DNA of 64,000 bases from Leptodactylus fallax (GCA_947044405.1 CAMRHE010000035.1:9149501-9213500); one strand, 5' to 3'. Positions 46,776 to 58,700 are shown, counted from the stretch's first letter. Notes: generated from the sequence alone by a model not told the origin. Program-made: numbers and translations.

Positions 46776-46889
46776 TCACACACCCGGAAACATCTTTCAC
46801 AGCTTTAAAACATGAATACATAGCTACAGTAGATTCATATATATCAAGTAAAATGGTAAATTACACCTCTCCTGAGGGCTGATCCCCAC

Positions 46890-47628
46890 TACGTCACAGA
46901 TATATGGCCAGATGGAATGAGGCTTTGAATAGGCAGATCTCACCCAAGCAGTGGCAAATCATCTGGTCTCGAGCAGCTAAATCTTCGTCCTGTATTACGT
47001 TCCGGAAAACCCAATACAAAATCCTCATGCACTGTTATCATACGCCAGCATTGCTCCATACCCTAAATCCTTCTATTCCCTCTTCATGTTGGCGCTGCCA
47101 GGCCCCACTGGGGACGGTGCACCATATTTTCTGGGATTGCCCCGTCCTCCGCCCTTTTTGGTTGAAGGTTAAACTCCTTACTGACGTCCTCTTTGTGCAG
47201 GGTGTCCCATTGGACCCCTTCACTTACCTTCTCAATTTGCCCCCCAGGCACTTAGGCAAGAGGATGTCTAAACTGTTTTTCTTCTTGTGCACTGCCGCGA
47301 AGACCCTTTTTGTCCTCCACTGGAGGGAGGCGCTCCCTCCCATGGGGCCTGAGTTATTGCTCGGATGAAAGATGTTCGTAGTCTTGAATTTCTGACTGCG
47401 ATCCTTAACCAAACTGTGGATGCGTTCAGTGAAGTCTGTTCACATTGGGACACCTATCGTACTGTTCGTGGTCTCTGACTCCTTGTCTCTCTGTTTCCCC
47501 TCCCCCCTCCCCTCTTGTCTCCTTCTTTGTTTGTGGGTATGTGTTTTAGTACATGTTGTGGCTCTTTCTACAACACTGTATGTCACCTTGATAATAATTC
47601 TTAATAAAAATGACAGTTAAACAAAAAA
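46890..47628 (+). pseudogene. Tx1/L1-type LINE, 3' end of ORF2 and 3' UTR
   Basis: The plus-strand frame 46904-47368 has WKCQ-like context and the C-terminal zinc-knuckle pattern CWRCQAPLGTVHHIFWDCP (C-x2-C ... H ... C), followed by FWLKVKLL, typical of L1/Tx1 ORF2 ends. After a frameshift near 47355 the protein continues IARMKDVRSLEFLTAILNQT and AFSEVCSHWDTYRTV, ending at TGA 47476-47478. A 3' UTR with AATAAAAATG (47604) and a short A run ends near 47628. 5'-truncated, as usual. Confidence 0.85.
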
Positions 47629-47629
47629 A

Positions 47630-48300
47630 TGGTTAATTACAAACAAGGGAAACAAATAATACAGGGTATAAAATTAATACAGTAATCCAGCTGTCCAAAG
47701 GTCAGTAGAAACTAATAAAAGCATTAACAAGATGTGTATTCAGCAAATGTACTTACCTCTGGTCTTTCATCATTTTGGTTTAGATCCAAAAGTTCTGGAA
47801 CCTATTCCAACATAAATTAATTCTACAGTAAATCTATAATGATCAAATTACAATGAAGTTTGGAGGTTTTTTATTATTTCATAACATATGTTAACATGAA
47901 AATATTTGATCTTTGTTCATCCAGTATGTAAAGATAAAGGTGTAATTCTACAAAAAAAACTTACCGTTTGACATTGCAATAATTTCTAAAACACAATTTG
48001 CATATTTACAGCAAATTGGCTGGTTTTTCCATGCATTTTTACCTATGTGTTTTTAGAGATAAAAAATATTTTTATATTTTTCACCTATAAAAACAAATGT
48101 GTGGCAATTGCATGGTAACAACAGTTGTAATTCACAGTAAAACCTCTTGCTCTCTGTCGCTAGGTGTAAAGGAACTCACTACATTATTGCCCTAACATTA
48201 GACTCAGGTTATTAGTACCTTGTGAGGATGTATTTATTTTTGTCATGTTTTTCACCGTTAATTTTAAAACAAAAAAAGAAACATAAACCAGTCTATGAAA
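47630..48300. other. No gene seen
   Basis: AT-rich sequence with no recognisable repeat ends or coding motifs. Confidence 0.45.
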
Positions 48301-48334
48301 CTGTCTATGTCCGTCTGAGCAAGTCCACAAACGA

Positions 48335-48615
48335 GACTTATTCACATGACAGTGAATAATGGCGACGCAACGGCCATTTTTGAAACCGCTGTCACATAGC
48401 CATTATCTGTTACATCCAACAGAGGGCGCATGAGCTCCCAGCTCCTTTCCCATAATGCCTTGTGATACATAGCCATTATAGAACACATGTATGTCAATGG
48501 GTCGATTCGTATGGCTCTATGTCCATGTTGACAGAGAAAGATGGAGCATGTCAGGTTTTTTGACAGCCGTTAAAAACAAGGCGTCAAAAAATGGCCATGT
48601 GAATAGACACATTGG
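48335..48615. repeat. MITE-like repeat (TTCACATGAC type)
   Basis: Left TTATTCACATGACAGTGAAT and right AATGGCCATGTGAATAGAC are inverted relatives. The interior has a near-palindromic ATGGCCATT-like symmetry. Non-coding; the ORFs here are shadows. Confidence 0.5.
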
Positions 48616-48726
48616 AGAAAATTTCCTAAGAATGGTGTATCATATGTCTCTTCATAAATCTGTCTGCTATTCCTGCACCAGAATGGAAATCTACACCAGA
48701 GAGGAGCTGACATCGATTTCCATTGT

Positions 48727-48754
48727 AACTCACGCCAGAAAACTGGCGTGAGTT
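48727..48754. repeat. Perfect 12-bp hairpin
   Basis: AACTCACGCCAG, AAAA, CTGGCGTGAGTT: a perfect inverted repeat with a 4-base loop. No run of T follows, so there is no reason to call it a terminator. Confidence 0.9.
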
Positions 48755-49059
48755 GTAATAAAACTGTCAGACCAAGGCGTGGACAGCTCGGCGCTCCACG
48801 ATCCCCACCCACATTCACACAATGTGACGGGAGAGTCCTGGATCGGTGAAGAAAAGGCCTTACGACAAACACGTACCTCATTATCATTCCTCTACTCCAG
48901 TTTTCTTGCGTAGAGGGAATTATGAATTTTCCCTATTGAACACAATGTGTTTTCAAAACGTCCATGTGTTGTTTGAATAAGCCCTATGCCTTAGAGAAGA
49001 TCTTTTTTAAACCTCATGGAATGAACTCCAGAAAATTAAGTGAAAAAGCCACTATGGAT

Positions 49060-49095
49060 AACATGTTTCAGGGCTAAAACCCTTTTTAGACCCAA
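49060..49095 (-). ncRNA. Very degenerate hammerhead-like motif
   Basis: Minus strand reads CTAAAAAGGG, TTTTA, GCCCTGAAACATG: a GGG/CCC stem followed by GAAAC, but the CTGANGA half is not preserved. Probably a decayed relative of the PLE-type motifs; low certainty. Confidence 0.2.
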
Positions 49096-49689
49096 TAAAT
49101 AAAACTCTTTTACCAATTAAATAACACATAACTAATACATCTTATTTGATTGGATGAGGGGGTTTTAACCTTAAAATGCGGTTTTCTCAGAATGGACCTT
49201 GTAATTTGAGAATAAGGCTCCATGGACATGACAGTAGTTGATTTCACTGTTCGCAATTTGCAGAGAAATCGTCTGCAATTGCTTTCTATTGTCCTTCAGT
49301 ATGTCATCTGCCTCTGTGCCACAATGTCCGAAAATACAGTCGGTCGTGCATCTGTTGAAAAAAAAATGCAGAATCATACTACTAATGTCACTAGCTAGTC
49401 CCAGCCTCTTGAATAGAGATGTGTTGTCTCTGCTGCTCTGGTTTCTGCCATTTCTCATTGCAAATATGTCTTTCTCTTATGTGAATCATGCTCGGCCAGA
49501 CTGGCTTGTCTCTTAGAAATTTGGACAGCAAATACCTATGCTGGAAGAAGAGCCGAAGATGAGGAGGACGTATAGAGTTCACCCCATTGTCTCCTAATTA
49601 CTCAAGAAGGGTAATTTCCACACCCTCTATGCTGTCCTGAGGCAGCACCTGGAAAAGTTCCACAGCTACTGCTGTCAGGACTGTGTCCT

Positions 49690-49960
49690 GAGTTCACTTT
49701 TTGGCTGCGTTCATACTACCTTATTTCCAAACTTGTACTTTATGCTGGGAGAGGGACTCCTAGCACAATAGTTATCAATCATGCTAGGAGTCCCTGTTTC
49801 CCAGTGACATACTGTTCCATAGTCATTAAAGTACAGGACAGTATGGGAGGATGAGACTCCTAACATCATTATGATACTAGCAATCTATTATGCTAGGAGT
49901 TTCTCTCCCGGCATAAGGTACAGGCTGGGAAATAAGGCATTCACAAGGACCAAGTCTAAT
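49690..49960. repeat. Palindromic repeat with GACTCCTAGCA words
   Basis: Contains GGGACTCCTAGCACAATAG, its complement-like ATGCTAGGAGTCCCTG (49780), and GAGACTCCTAACATCAT with ATGCTAGGAGTTTCTCTCCC (49890-49910), giving two foldback pairs. TTCATACTACC at the left suggests a relative of the GGTTCACACTA MITEs. Confidence 0.55.
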
Positions 49961-50049
49961 GTCCGAGACTCAATAGTGTAAAAAGCAGTCTTCAGGACAC
50001 TAACAAGTGCTGGTTCATTTCTCAAGAGGAACAGCTTGTCAACCTCAGG

Positions 50050-50260
50050 TAGAAACACTTCTGTCCCATTTGCCCCTTGTCACCCTATGACCCTGCCTGT
50101 TTACTTTGGAACTTGTCACCCTGCTAGTATAACTGTAATTGTTCCCAAGGACACTTGTGACCCTGCCAGTATGACTGTAATTGTCCACTTTGAACCTTGT
50201 CACTCTGCTAGTATAAGCTTTAATTTTCACCTATGAACATTGTCACCCTGTCATTCTGCA
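50050..50260. repeat. Degenerate tandem repeat of about 55-60 bp
   Basis: Words CTTGTCACCCTGCTAGTATA, CTTGTGACCCTGCCAGTATG and CTTGTCACTCTGCTAGTATA recur at about 58-bp spacing with ACTGTAATTGT between them. ORFs in both directions are artefacts. Confidence 0.75.
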
Positions 50261-50429
50261 ACTGTTATCCTAAATCAATTTTTTTGTCTCTTTTTAATTC
50301 ACAGATTCCTGGCAATAGAGTTCCTGCTGTGGTGCTCCACCATTTTATGGACCATCAGTATGACTTGTGAAGTAATCTAGCAATATCTGAGAGTAGTGGT
50401 AATGCCACAGTCCAATGTATAAGACTGCC

Positions 50430-50545
50430 TTTGGCTAGTGGGCTTATGCACCTTGATCAATATGTATACTAAGAACCTCATGTTCATTTTTGTAGATTTT
50501 GCTGAAAAGCATTAGATCAATGTATAAGATTGGGATTTGCAGTTC
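50430..50545 (+). repeat. Dispersed repeat, copy 2
   Basis: Same block as 19955-20085: GCACCTTGATCAATATGTAT, TTTTGTAGATTTTGCTG and TTAGATCAATGTATAAGATT, followed by a T-rich run. Direct orientation; function unknown. Confidence 0.6.
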
Positions 50546-51227
50546 ATGACTTTTTTTCTGCATAAGTGTAATCTGTTGAGTGTCCTTAGAGATTTATTTA
50601 GCAAGTGGCATGTGTTCCAGACCCCTCTTTAAATGGATCCTGATAACATGACACTTGTTATCCTACACATCCTGGGTTCTTGCCTCTGGACCACACAATG
50701 CATGAATGACCTGGAGCAGCTGGACTGTCTATGTGGGAATTCTATGCACACTACTTTCTATTACCTGTGGGAACGGTTCCTTCGCACAAGGATGCTATAC
50801 ACAGCTGCAGATAATTTGGATCTGGACATTTGTTAGTGGTTCTGGACTGTAGTTCCTGTTTTGTTAATCTAGTTGTTCCTGTTTTAGTTAGTGCAGCGAC
50901 TCACAAGAGAATGGTAATCCTCAATGTGGGTTGCAAGCTTATGTATTTCTGCAAAAATAACAAGGGCTTGTAATTAGAGATGAACAAACTAATTAATCAC
51001 AAACCGATTTTGATCTGAATTTTCCAAAAATTTCAGTTTTTAACAAAACCAAAACTTTTTCAATTCATCTTGGGTGAACTAAAATGTAATCCATGTAACA
51101 CAAGAAATAAATATAGAGGATCACATGGTCTCTGTGACCTAGGCTTATGGCTTATCACCTGACAGCCTCTCAGCCAATCAAGAGTGGTAGTTGGAGAGGT
51201 TACAGTGTTGACATAGTCTGCATATAG

Positions 51228-52635
51228 CAGGGGTCGGCAACCTATGGCACGCGTGCCACTCTTGGCAGGCGAGGCTTATTTCCCTGGCACGGCAGCGGAC
51301 TCCTCACCCAGCAGTTTCAATCGGACCAAACATGGCCGAAACGAAACTGCTATTATTATACTGCGGGGTCTCTTCAGACCCCGAGTATAATAAGCGGAGC
51401 CCCCGGGGAGATGATGAAACATAAAAAATAATGTTACTCACTATTCCACGCTCCGCAGCCGCTCTGTACTCTTCAGCCGCTTCTGTCTGAAGTCAGCTGA
51501 CAGGGCCTCAGGGGTCGCATCTGCGTCTGACGTCATTACGCATAATGACGCGACATGACCCCTGAGACTCAATGAGCGCTCGCTGACTACAGGCAGAAGC
51601 GCCCGAGGATACAGAGCAGCTGCGGAGCGTGGAATGGTGAGTAACATTGTTTTTTATGTTTCATCACCTCTCTTTGCCCTCCTCTTATTATACTCTGTGG
51701 TCTGAAGAGACCCCACAGTATAATAATAGCTAGTGAGTGTGCAGGGGCCACTATAGAGCATAATACTGTGTGCAGGGACCACTATGGGACATATATCGTG
51801 TGCAGGGGCCACTATGGAGCATAATACCGTGTGCAGGGGCCGCTATGGGACATATACCGTGTGTAGGGGCTGCTATGGGACATATTGCTGTGTGCAGGGG
51901 CTGCTATGGGACAAATACCGTGTGCAGAGGCCGCTATGGGACATAATACCATGTGCAGAGGCCACTATAGAGCATAATACCGTGTGCAGGGGCCATTATG
52001 GGACATATACCGTGTGCAGGGGCCACTATGGAGCATAATACCATGTGCAGAGACCGCTATGGGACATAACACCATGTGCAGGGACCGCTATGGGACATAT
52101 ACCGTGTGCAGAGGCCGCTATGGGACATATACCATGTTGCAGGGGCCGCTATGGGACATAATACCGTGTGCAGGGACCACTATGGGACATTATTCTGTAT
52201 AACGGTGTGTTTTCTATATTAAGGATGTGTTTTTGCACAGAAAACTCAGGCTTTGTTTTTTTTTGTGCAAAAATGCACCAGTTTTACATCGAATGAAAAA
52301 GTTCCAAATATAGCTGCATCCAGATACATAGTGTGTTTTCACCATAAGGATGCCGCCATACGGTGCTCCTGTACACTTACATTTACCACTAATTGTGGGA
52401 TGCACATGTACATTCATTGCTTCTAATCAGAAAGTACAGGAGCGTGCCAGGAAATAGCAGTAAACGCATGTGTCCTAAAGCATCTGGTGGCAGCACTTCT
52501 GTGTTATGGTTTGTGGTATATGACTTTAGTTTAGGGGTCGTCAGACTAAAAATTATTGACCGGAACTCCGAGTACCTCATCTTTGATTTTTTTATTAAAA
52601 TCGGCACGCCAAACAAAAAAGGTTGCCTACCCCTG
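51228..52635. mobile_element. hAT-type element (GGTCGGCAACC ends) with 31-bp array
   Basis: Ends CAGGGGTCGGCAACCTATGG and GGTTGCCTACCCCTG, flanked by identical GCATATAG (51220-51227 and 52636-52643). These Charlie-like ends differ from the TAGTTACGCC-type ends elsewhere, yet the interior carries the same palindromes (51352-51395, 51685-51730) and 31-bp array (51735-52190). The array may therefore have moved between hAT families, or a composite formed. Confidence 0.93.
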
Positions 52636-52649
52636 GCATATAGGATACA

Positions 52650-54085
52650 GGGCAGGAAGAAGAGCTGTTTTGTGACAGACAGCCTAGGGGAGAGACATGT
52701 TATCAGTCACTGTATGATCCATTTTGGTAAGTCTTTTTTAAAAAGATTTTTTTTTTTTTTTTTCAGAGTCAAATTTGCCATTATTAGTGTTGTTTGCAGC
52801 ACTATAATCTGACTGTCCACAGAGTGTATTACATTGTTTTACTGTCAAAGTCAGTCCTTTCAGTGCAAAAATCTTGTTTTAAGTTTGTTTTTTTAACAAC
52901 TGTCTTTTTTGTTAACAAATACAGAAAAACTGCCATTATTTATCATTGCAAATCCAAGCTGACTCACATAGTATGTTTTAGTCTAATACTCACTGACCAG
53001 GTCAACCTTTCAGTGCCAAATCTGATTATTTGATAAATGCTTGAAATATACATACAATGTCAGAATTGTTGCCAATCACTGTTATATAAGCAGTGCAGTA
53101 AAATGATTGGAAAAAGCAGGACAGGCTAAAGAAAGGGGAGAAAGAAACACTTGTGCTACCATCATACCATCCACGACTGCAAGTACTAACAATAAGAATA
53201 TGGGTGGCAATAGCAACACAATGGTGGCATTGTTCTACTTCCTGAAAATAAAGATTAAGTTATTGATTACTTAGCTTGCAAATGTCAGTCACATGAGGCT
53301 ATTATATCTGAGAATGATGCTGCAAGTGCAATCTTAAGTCAAGCTTCTTTGTGTTCCTTCTGTAATGTTATAACACATAATTTACCACAGGGCCTCTTTC
53401 TGGACTGTCAACCATGTCTTTTTTTATCTTCACTGACACATGTTTCTAGTAGTGATGAAGCACTTGCTGAGAAAGATATTTCTTCTAGTCTGAGTCTTCT
53501 TTCTTTTTGTGATGAGTTGGATGCCAACAGTCAGCATTTTTTGGAAGTAGAGTTGGCATAAGCGGAAGAGGAAGGCATGACTGTTAGTAGTGAAGGTGGT
53601 ATTGGTAGGGGTGTGGTACTGGTTATCGTTGTAAGGCTACTACTGGGAAATCTGGAGGTGGAAATTATGAGGGTGTGTAAGAATGGTCATGATAAGTAAG
53701 AAAAAGTGGGGAAGACAATGACATTGCTGATGATGATTCTTTTGCTGATAGGACCTTGCAACCAGGTCAGAGTGACAAGAGGAAGAGGGTGGTAATAGTA
53801 ATGATTCCCAACAATGCACAGCCCAACATCCAAACAGCCTGCCCAGGACAGACTTAAGGGAAGCTCATGGGTGAGGACACTGGTGCTGACAGTGACAGAT
53901 ACGTTTCCAGCTCTGCTAGAGCTGGTGGTAGCAACTACATGTGGTCATTACATCTCTCTGTGATTTTCTTATAGGCAAGCTACATCCACACCTACCACAT
54001 GGGCATCATTGTCGTCATCATCACTATCTGCTTCTTCTACTCCTCCACCTTCTCCTCCATGCTAATGTCAGTCATCCATAAGGGA
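52650..54085 (+). other. No certain gene; probable 5' part of the hAT
   Basis: A T run near 52748-52763 and AT-rich sequence to 53300, then purine-rich sequence (53560-53800). The N-terminal zinc-finger region of the hAT transposase would be expected here, but I cannot identify it. Short ORFs are not convincing. Confidence 0.35.
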
Positions 54086-54089
54086 ATGT

Positions 54090-55150
54090 TTGTCCAGGAA
54101 ACAGCAATATGTACCCAGTCATCCAGTTGTTCTGCAACTGGCCAGGTTGCTGCCAATACAATTGCTGCCATACCACTATGTTTTGCCAATTGATGGAAGA
54201 AATCAAGCTGCCATAATTTCTCTTGGAAAGCTTTCCCTGCTTTATGTTGCCATGTGTCAGAGAATGTGGACCTTTCCTTGGATGTATTTCCTTGCATGCC
54301 ACTATCAACACATGGATCAAAAATTATGAACAAGGACAATACATGGCTTTTATGGCCTCCTGGGTCAGTGTTTTGAGTGGCAGCAGCTATTGTCCAGAAA
54401 TGCAAGAAGGCTGACATCACCCCGTTTGTGCAGGCCCTGATCCATCACCAGGTAAAGACCATCCACCTCCTTTGGATCCTCCTTTCTGGACCATTTCCCA
54501 AACCAACTTTACCAGGGCAAGGCATTGCTTCCACTCTCCCTCCTTTTGTTTCATGGGTATAAGGCAAAGCCCTGGCCTGAGGTTTTACAGCCAATTAGAC
54601 TGGATCATAGATGCCACACAGCTAAGGATCTGCTCCGCAATCCAGCAATCCAAGTATCCCATTGGAAGTCCCCCGCCAACTGCAACTGGGCAGCGACAAT
54701 AGCATGAATATTGTGGCTGCACTTCAGTTAGGTAGAGTAATACATTTCCCTAAATCTGGTGATGCATATAGTGGCTTTGGAGGTGCTGCCCATGGTCAGA
54801 AAATTGGCTGCGCATTTCAGCCATTCTTTTGTGGCTAAAAACATCCTGCTGGACTTGCAGCGACAAAATGGTTTGCCCTTGCATTGCCTCATCTGTGATG
54901 TTCCAACTCCCTGAAATTCCATATTTCACATGCTGGAACGTCTGTGTGAGCAGCAGACGATGGTGAATGATTACTGCATGCAACAGACCACAGGGACAAT
55001 GTGTTATTTTGAGATCTGCCATTTGAGGCTCATGAAGTAAGTGTTTTGCCTTCTGTAACCCTTTGAGGAAGCCACCAAATTTGACAGCAGTGACAACTGC
55101 ACCATCAGTGGTGTCATCCATTTATTATTTATCATACAGGAAACACATTA
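54090..55150 (+). pseudogene. hAT transposase relic
   Basis: Plus-strand blocks across shifting frames: YMAFMASWVSVLSGSSY (about 54340-54390), SDNSMNIVAALQLGRVIHFP (about 54694-54755), LNLVMHIVALEVLPMVRKLA (about 54757-54815), KNILLDLQRQNGLPLHCLIC, DVPTP then a stop at 54912-54914 and NSIFHMLERLCEQQTMVNDY, later PFEEATKFDSSDNCTISGVI. This is the hAT core: S/TDN-x-x-N, HxLNLV, DVxTRWNST, MLERL.EQ and PFE.AT. In the RW motif Arg is changed to Pro and Trp to stop. An acidic frame (55190-55350) follows. Dead copy. Confidence 0.85.
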
Positions 55151-55769
55151 TACTCTTGCGACGAGAGATGGAAGAAGACGAACAGCTTCCTCCTCTTGGT
55201 CACCGTCATTGCCCCTGGTTGATGCAAGAGAAAATGGAGAAGGATGATGAACTGGGTCAAGATCATTGTGGTGCAGGACCTGGGACTCCTAGACCGGAAG
55301 AAGTGGAGGAGGAGGAAGACTCAACTTTGGATGCAAATGGGGACCGGATATGTCACAGCCAGGAGAAGAGGCTAACCATTAGTTATTTCAAGATGGTGAC
55401 AACGACGACCATGCTGACCAAGAAGACCCAACTTGGCAGACCCCTGGGTCGGTAAACACACTTACAAGCAAAGTGGGCTGTATGCTTCGCTGCTTATATA
55501 GTGACAAGCGTATTATTAGCAAAATTGGTATATTATTAGGATGGGCCATTTATCCAGCTTGCCACAGCTTTTACAGAGATCACTGCAAGTGCCTAGGATG
55601 TCTCTGTATGCTTCCAGTCCACTTCACTCAATCAGCCCTCTGCTAGTGCCGCAGCTACAAGTAACAGGAGGAAAATCACTAAGGTTGTGGATTCAGTAAT
55701 AATAAAACTTAAACTTTAATAACATGTATAAAATACAGCCCATATACAAGAAACAACAAAAATCGTGCT

Positions 55770-55965
55770 CTAAGGTTGTGGTCACACTAGCGTTGTGTGA
55801 CCATTCGGGGACTCCGTACCCCATTCCTCTTAAAATATACAGAGACAAAAGTCCTGCAAGCAGAAACCCGGTGGACCCCATTATAGTGTATAACCTCATT
55901 TTTTTTAGCAGATAGGGTTTCTGCTTTTCGGAACCCAAACACTAGTGTGAACCTAACACAACTGG
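55770..55965. repeat. MITE-like repeat (GTCACACTAG type)
   Basis: Left TAAGGTTGTGGTCACACTAG, right ACACTAGTGTGAACCTAAC. Internal CATTCGGGGACTCCGTACCC and AAAAGTCCTGCAAGCAG match 5255-5522. Confidence 0.7.
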
Positions 55966-56231
55966 TATTTAAATACAATACACTGATGGAAATCTACCAT
56001 GCCACTCAGAAGTAATATTGGTAGGGACAATGTCAATACATTTCCTTATTCCTAAGTGGTTAATGTAAATCTTCAAATACTGTGGATCACTCATAAAAAG
56101 ACCCACAGTGGACAATAGAAAACAGATACCCTATTTCTACATAAACCAAGGAGTGTGGTCCAACAGCTGTGCTACTAATTACTGAAACACAGTGAAGAAG
56201 CTTAGGGCTAAGAATCAAGGCTCATATTATA
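55966..56231. other. No gene seen
   Basis: Unassigned sequence between a MITE and a Tc1 end. Confidence 0.4.
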
Positions 56232-56665
56232 CAGTGCCTTGTGAAAGTATTCAGCCCCCTTGAACTTTTCAACCTTTTGCCACATTTCAGGCTTCAAACA
56301 TAAGGATATAAAATTTTAATTTTTTTGGTGAAGAATCAACAACAAGTGGGACACAACTGTGAAGTGGAACAAAATTTATTGGTTATTTTAAACTTTTGTA
56401 AAAAATAAAAAACTGAAAAGTGGGGCGTGCAATATTATTCGGCCCCTTTACTTTCAGTGCAGCAAACTCACTCCAGAAGTTCAGTGAGGATCTCTGAATA
56501 ATCCAATGTTGTCCTAAATGACTGATGATGATAAATATAATCCACCTGTGTGTAATCAAGTCTCCGTATAAATGCACCTGCTCTGTGATAGTTTCAGGGT
56601 TCTATTTAAAGCGCAGAGAGCATCATGAAGACCAAGGAACACACCAGGCAGGTCCGTGACTACTA
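56232..56665 (+). mobile_element. Tc1-type transposon 5' end with transposase start
   Basis: After TA (56230-56231) comes CAGTGCCTTGTGAAAGTATT, a Tc1 terminal repeat with an inner repeat TATTATTCGGCCCCTTTA near 56431. A TATTTAAAGCGC word precedes a start codon at 56625-56627 opening MKTKEHTRQVRDY, the beginning of a Tc1 transposase. The element is cut at about 56665 and followed by PLE sequence. Confidence 0.85.
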
Positions 56666-56689
56666 AAACAACCTAAGCGAATACCTTTT

Positions 56690-57345
56690 GTTCATACTTA
56701 TCACCCGATCTGAAAAGATGAACAAGTTATTCAAAAACACTAACCACATTTACATAGGGCATATCTCCACACTGAAGAGTTCTTCCAACCTTTGTTACTA
56801 TGTCACAAATGACCATGCAATATCCGAGACCAACTTATAAGTGCAAACATTGGGAACTTCAGAAAGGTCCCTCAACAGACATTCTTCCAGACACCACACA
56901 GGGGTGCTTTCCCCTGATTACATTGTCCATGTTGCAGTAATATTAGTGGAGGTGATACATTTTGCCATTCCCAAACAGGACATTTCTATCCCATCAAAGG
57001 ATACTATACTCGTGATAACAACTTTGTAATTTATTTTATAAAATGACCATGTGAACCCATCTACATAGGGGAGACAACTCAATATACATGGGACAGGATC
57101 TCAATACATAAGTCCACCATTAGATTTGACAAAACCTGACTATCCCTACCAGCACACTTTCATTCTGCACGGCACTCCATAGTTCAATTTAGGTTCCAGA
57201 TCATAGAGCATATTCCTCGACCAAGAGTAGGCAGAAATCGTGTCCAACAACTCAAATTAGAAGAAACCTACTGGAACCACATGTTACAAACCTTGGCCCC
57301 AAGGGCCTCAACCGAGAATGCAATCTTCTCCCTAATTAACTTTTT
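56690..57345 (+). pseudogene. Penelope-like retroelement GIY-YIG endonuclease relic
   Basis: Plus-strand frame from 56999: GYYTRDNNFVIYFIK, stop, PCEPIYIGETTQYTWDRIS, HKSTIRFDKT, stop, LPAHFHSARHSIVQFRFQII, then RNRVQQLKLEETYWNHMLQT and LAPRASTEN. VIYFIKCPC...IYIGETTQ, R...HKS.IR, HF...H, E.YWIH.L.T..P.G.N is the PLE-type GIY-YIG endonuclease. Two in-frame stops, including the position of the first Cys of CPC. The upstream stretch to 56690 has no clear RT blocks. The endonuclease nicks target DNA in autonomous PLEs. Confidence 0.85.
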
Positions 57346-57539
57346 CATTCCCATTGTTAGTGTTGTACACTTTATTATGTTTCTAATACTTTTTTCTCAT
57401 TTTTCCCCAGACCCACTAGGATTCACTAGATGAACCAGTGAATGCAGCATTCACAGTCGATTGATAGAGACATGCTGATTCAGTAGTTGTGGAAGAATGA
57501 AGAAATCAGGCGATACCTTTTAGAGGCTGAGTATATTTA

Positions 57540-57582
57540 TAAGTAAGCTTTCAGAAGTGGAAGCTTCCTTCATCAGACATGG
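57540..57582 (-). ncRNA. Hammerhead-like core near PLE endonuclease
   Basis: Minus strand: CTGATGA (57576-57570), GGAAGCTTCC (a self-complementary stem), then CTGAAAGC (57554-57547). CTGATGA, stem II and GAAA are in the order and spacing of a hammerhead core. Orientation is opposite to the GIY-YIG relic upstream. Stems I and III not resolved by eye. Confidence 0.35.
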
Positions 57583-57599
57583 TGTTATACAAGAACTAA

Positions 57600-58455
57600 A
57601 AATTACAGTAGTTGTGACTTTTCACAACTAAACAAGGTGAGCCCCCTACCTAAAGGGGAAAAGGGATTGTGGGTCCCACCGTTGATATATAACAACTTTC
57701 TTTTTCCCAGCAGTCTTCACCAAGGTAGTATGTAACTGGCCTTTGATTTCTGTGCCAGTACTGCTATATTATATACTTGTGATCTAATTTTGTATTATAT
57801 TCCCACCCTGCTGCATATCTACTATATTGTGCTAATTGTTATAGTAGTCTAATAATTCTTACTCCATACACTGTTTATACTACAGAACCAATTTGGATAT
57901 CGTTATGTGTATTGTATTAATTTGTACCATGGTTTGCAATATACTATTATGTCACTGACTTTGTCATATTTTCATTTACTTTTATCGCAGCTTTGAAAAA
58001 AGGCCAATTTTAGGCCGAAGCATCCCATTGACAAGTTGCCTCACATATTCTAACTTTGCTGAATAATCACGGAAGCACTGATGCTTTAACTACAAATTTT
58101 GAGTGATGTGGTTTTCTTCCTATTATTAGCTGGAAACCAGACCATGTGCACCCTGTCTACACTGAGGGTGGAACCATATATGAACCCACTAAAATAACCA
58201 CACAAGTGGACAGTTCAAAATTAGTATACTCAAGTGGTTTTCCCACCATAAACTGGCCCGATCATATGAAGGATGAAGTAATTCCCTTTCTATTGATGTC
58301 CTCTGTAATCTTTCTGTTGCAGCAAAGTGAAGTTATAAATGTTTGTAAGCATAAAAAGTCATATGCAAATTAACCTAAGTAGTCACAGTGGGTGGGAGCA
58401 GCTTCTGCTTAGGTACACTGTTTACTTGCCAATTACATCTTATGGGTGTGAATGA
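57600..58455. other. No gene seen; weak PLE-like trace
   Basis: Near 57991-58030 the plus strand has AAAGGCC, AATTTTA, GGCCGAAGCATC, which resembles a decayed hammerhead stem II followed by GAA. Otherwise nothing recognisable. Confidence 0.35.
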
Positions 58456-58700
58456 CAGGGCTGGTGCCAGCACCCGGCAGACCGGGCAGGTGACAGAGCC
58501 CAGAGCGCCTGGGTGGCCCACTTAGGTCCTGCAATGTGCACTTCCATCAATACAGATGGAAGCGCTCATTGCACTGATCATCACAATTTGGTCCAAAATC
58601 ACCCGCATATGCAGTTGTCACTTAGTTCTATTTATTTTCTTGACAGGCTGTTATCCTCTGTTGACTATGCAATGCGCCGATGAAGTTGTAGAAATACCCC
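58456..58700. mobile_element. Possible hAT fragment (CAGGGCTGGTGCCAGCACC end)
   Basis: The start resembles 6712 (CAGGGCCGGAGTCAGCACC) and the text GGGTGGCCCACTTAGG fits the interior of such elements. No right end or target duplication found. Confidence 0.35.

Larger units (their letters stand above)
50975..55460 (+). mobile_element. Ac-like hAT transposon with decayed transposase and a nested hAT
   Basis: The left end TAGAGATGAACAAA is a variant of TAGAGATGAGCGAA seen at 11443 and 27294. A leader region follows, interrupted by the hAT 51228-52635, and then on the plus strand comes a recognisable hAT transposase (about 54090-55150). The right terminus is not found and may be lost. Placing end and transposase in one element is an inference from order and orientation. 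Confidence 0.6.

Noticed and set aside
46904..47368. 154-codon ORF as a host protein
   Set aside because: The C-x2-C...H...C motif and context identify it as the end of a Tx1/L1 ORF2.
48727..48754. Hairpin as a transcription terminator
   Set aside because: No T run and the genome is eukaryotic.
53999..54420. Minus-strand 127-codon ORF
   Set aside because: Antisense shadow of the hAT transposase region; motifs are on the plus strand.
55063..55455. 130-codon acidic ORF as a host gene
   Set aside because: Its start overlaps the PFEEAT region of the hAT transposase in another frame; best explained as part of the decayed transposon.
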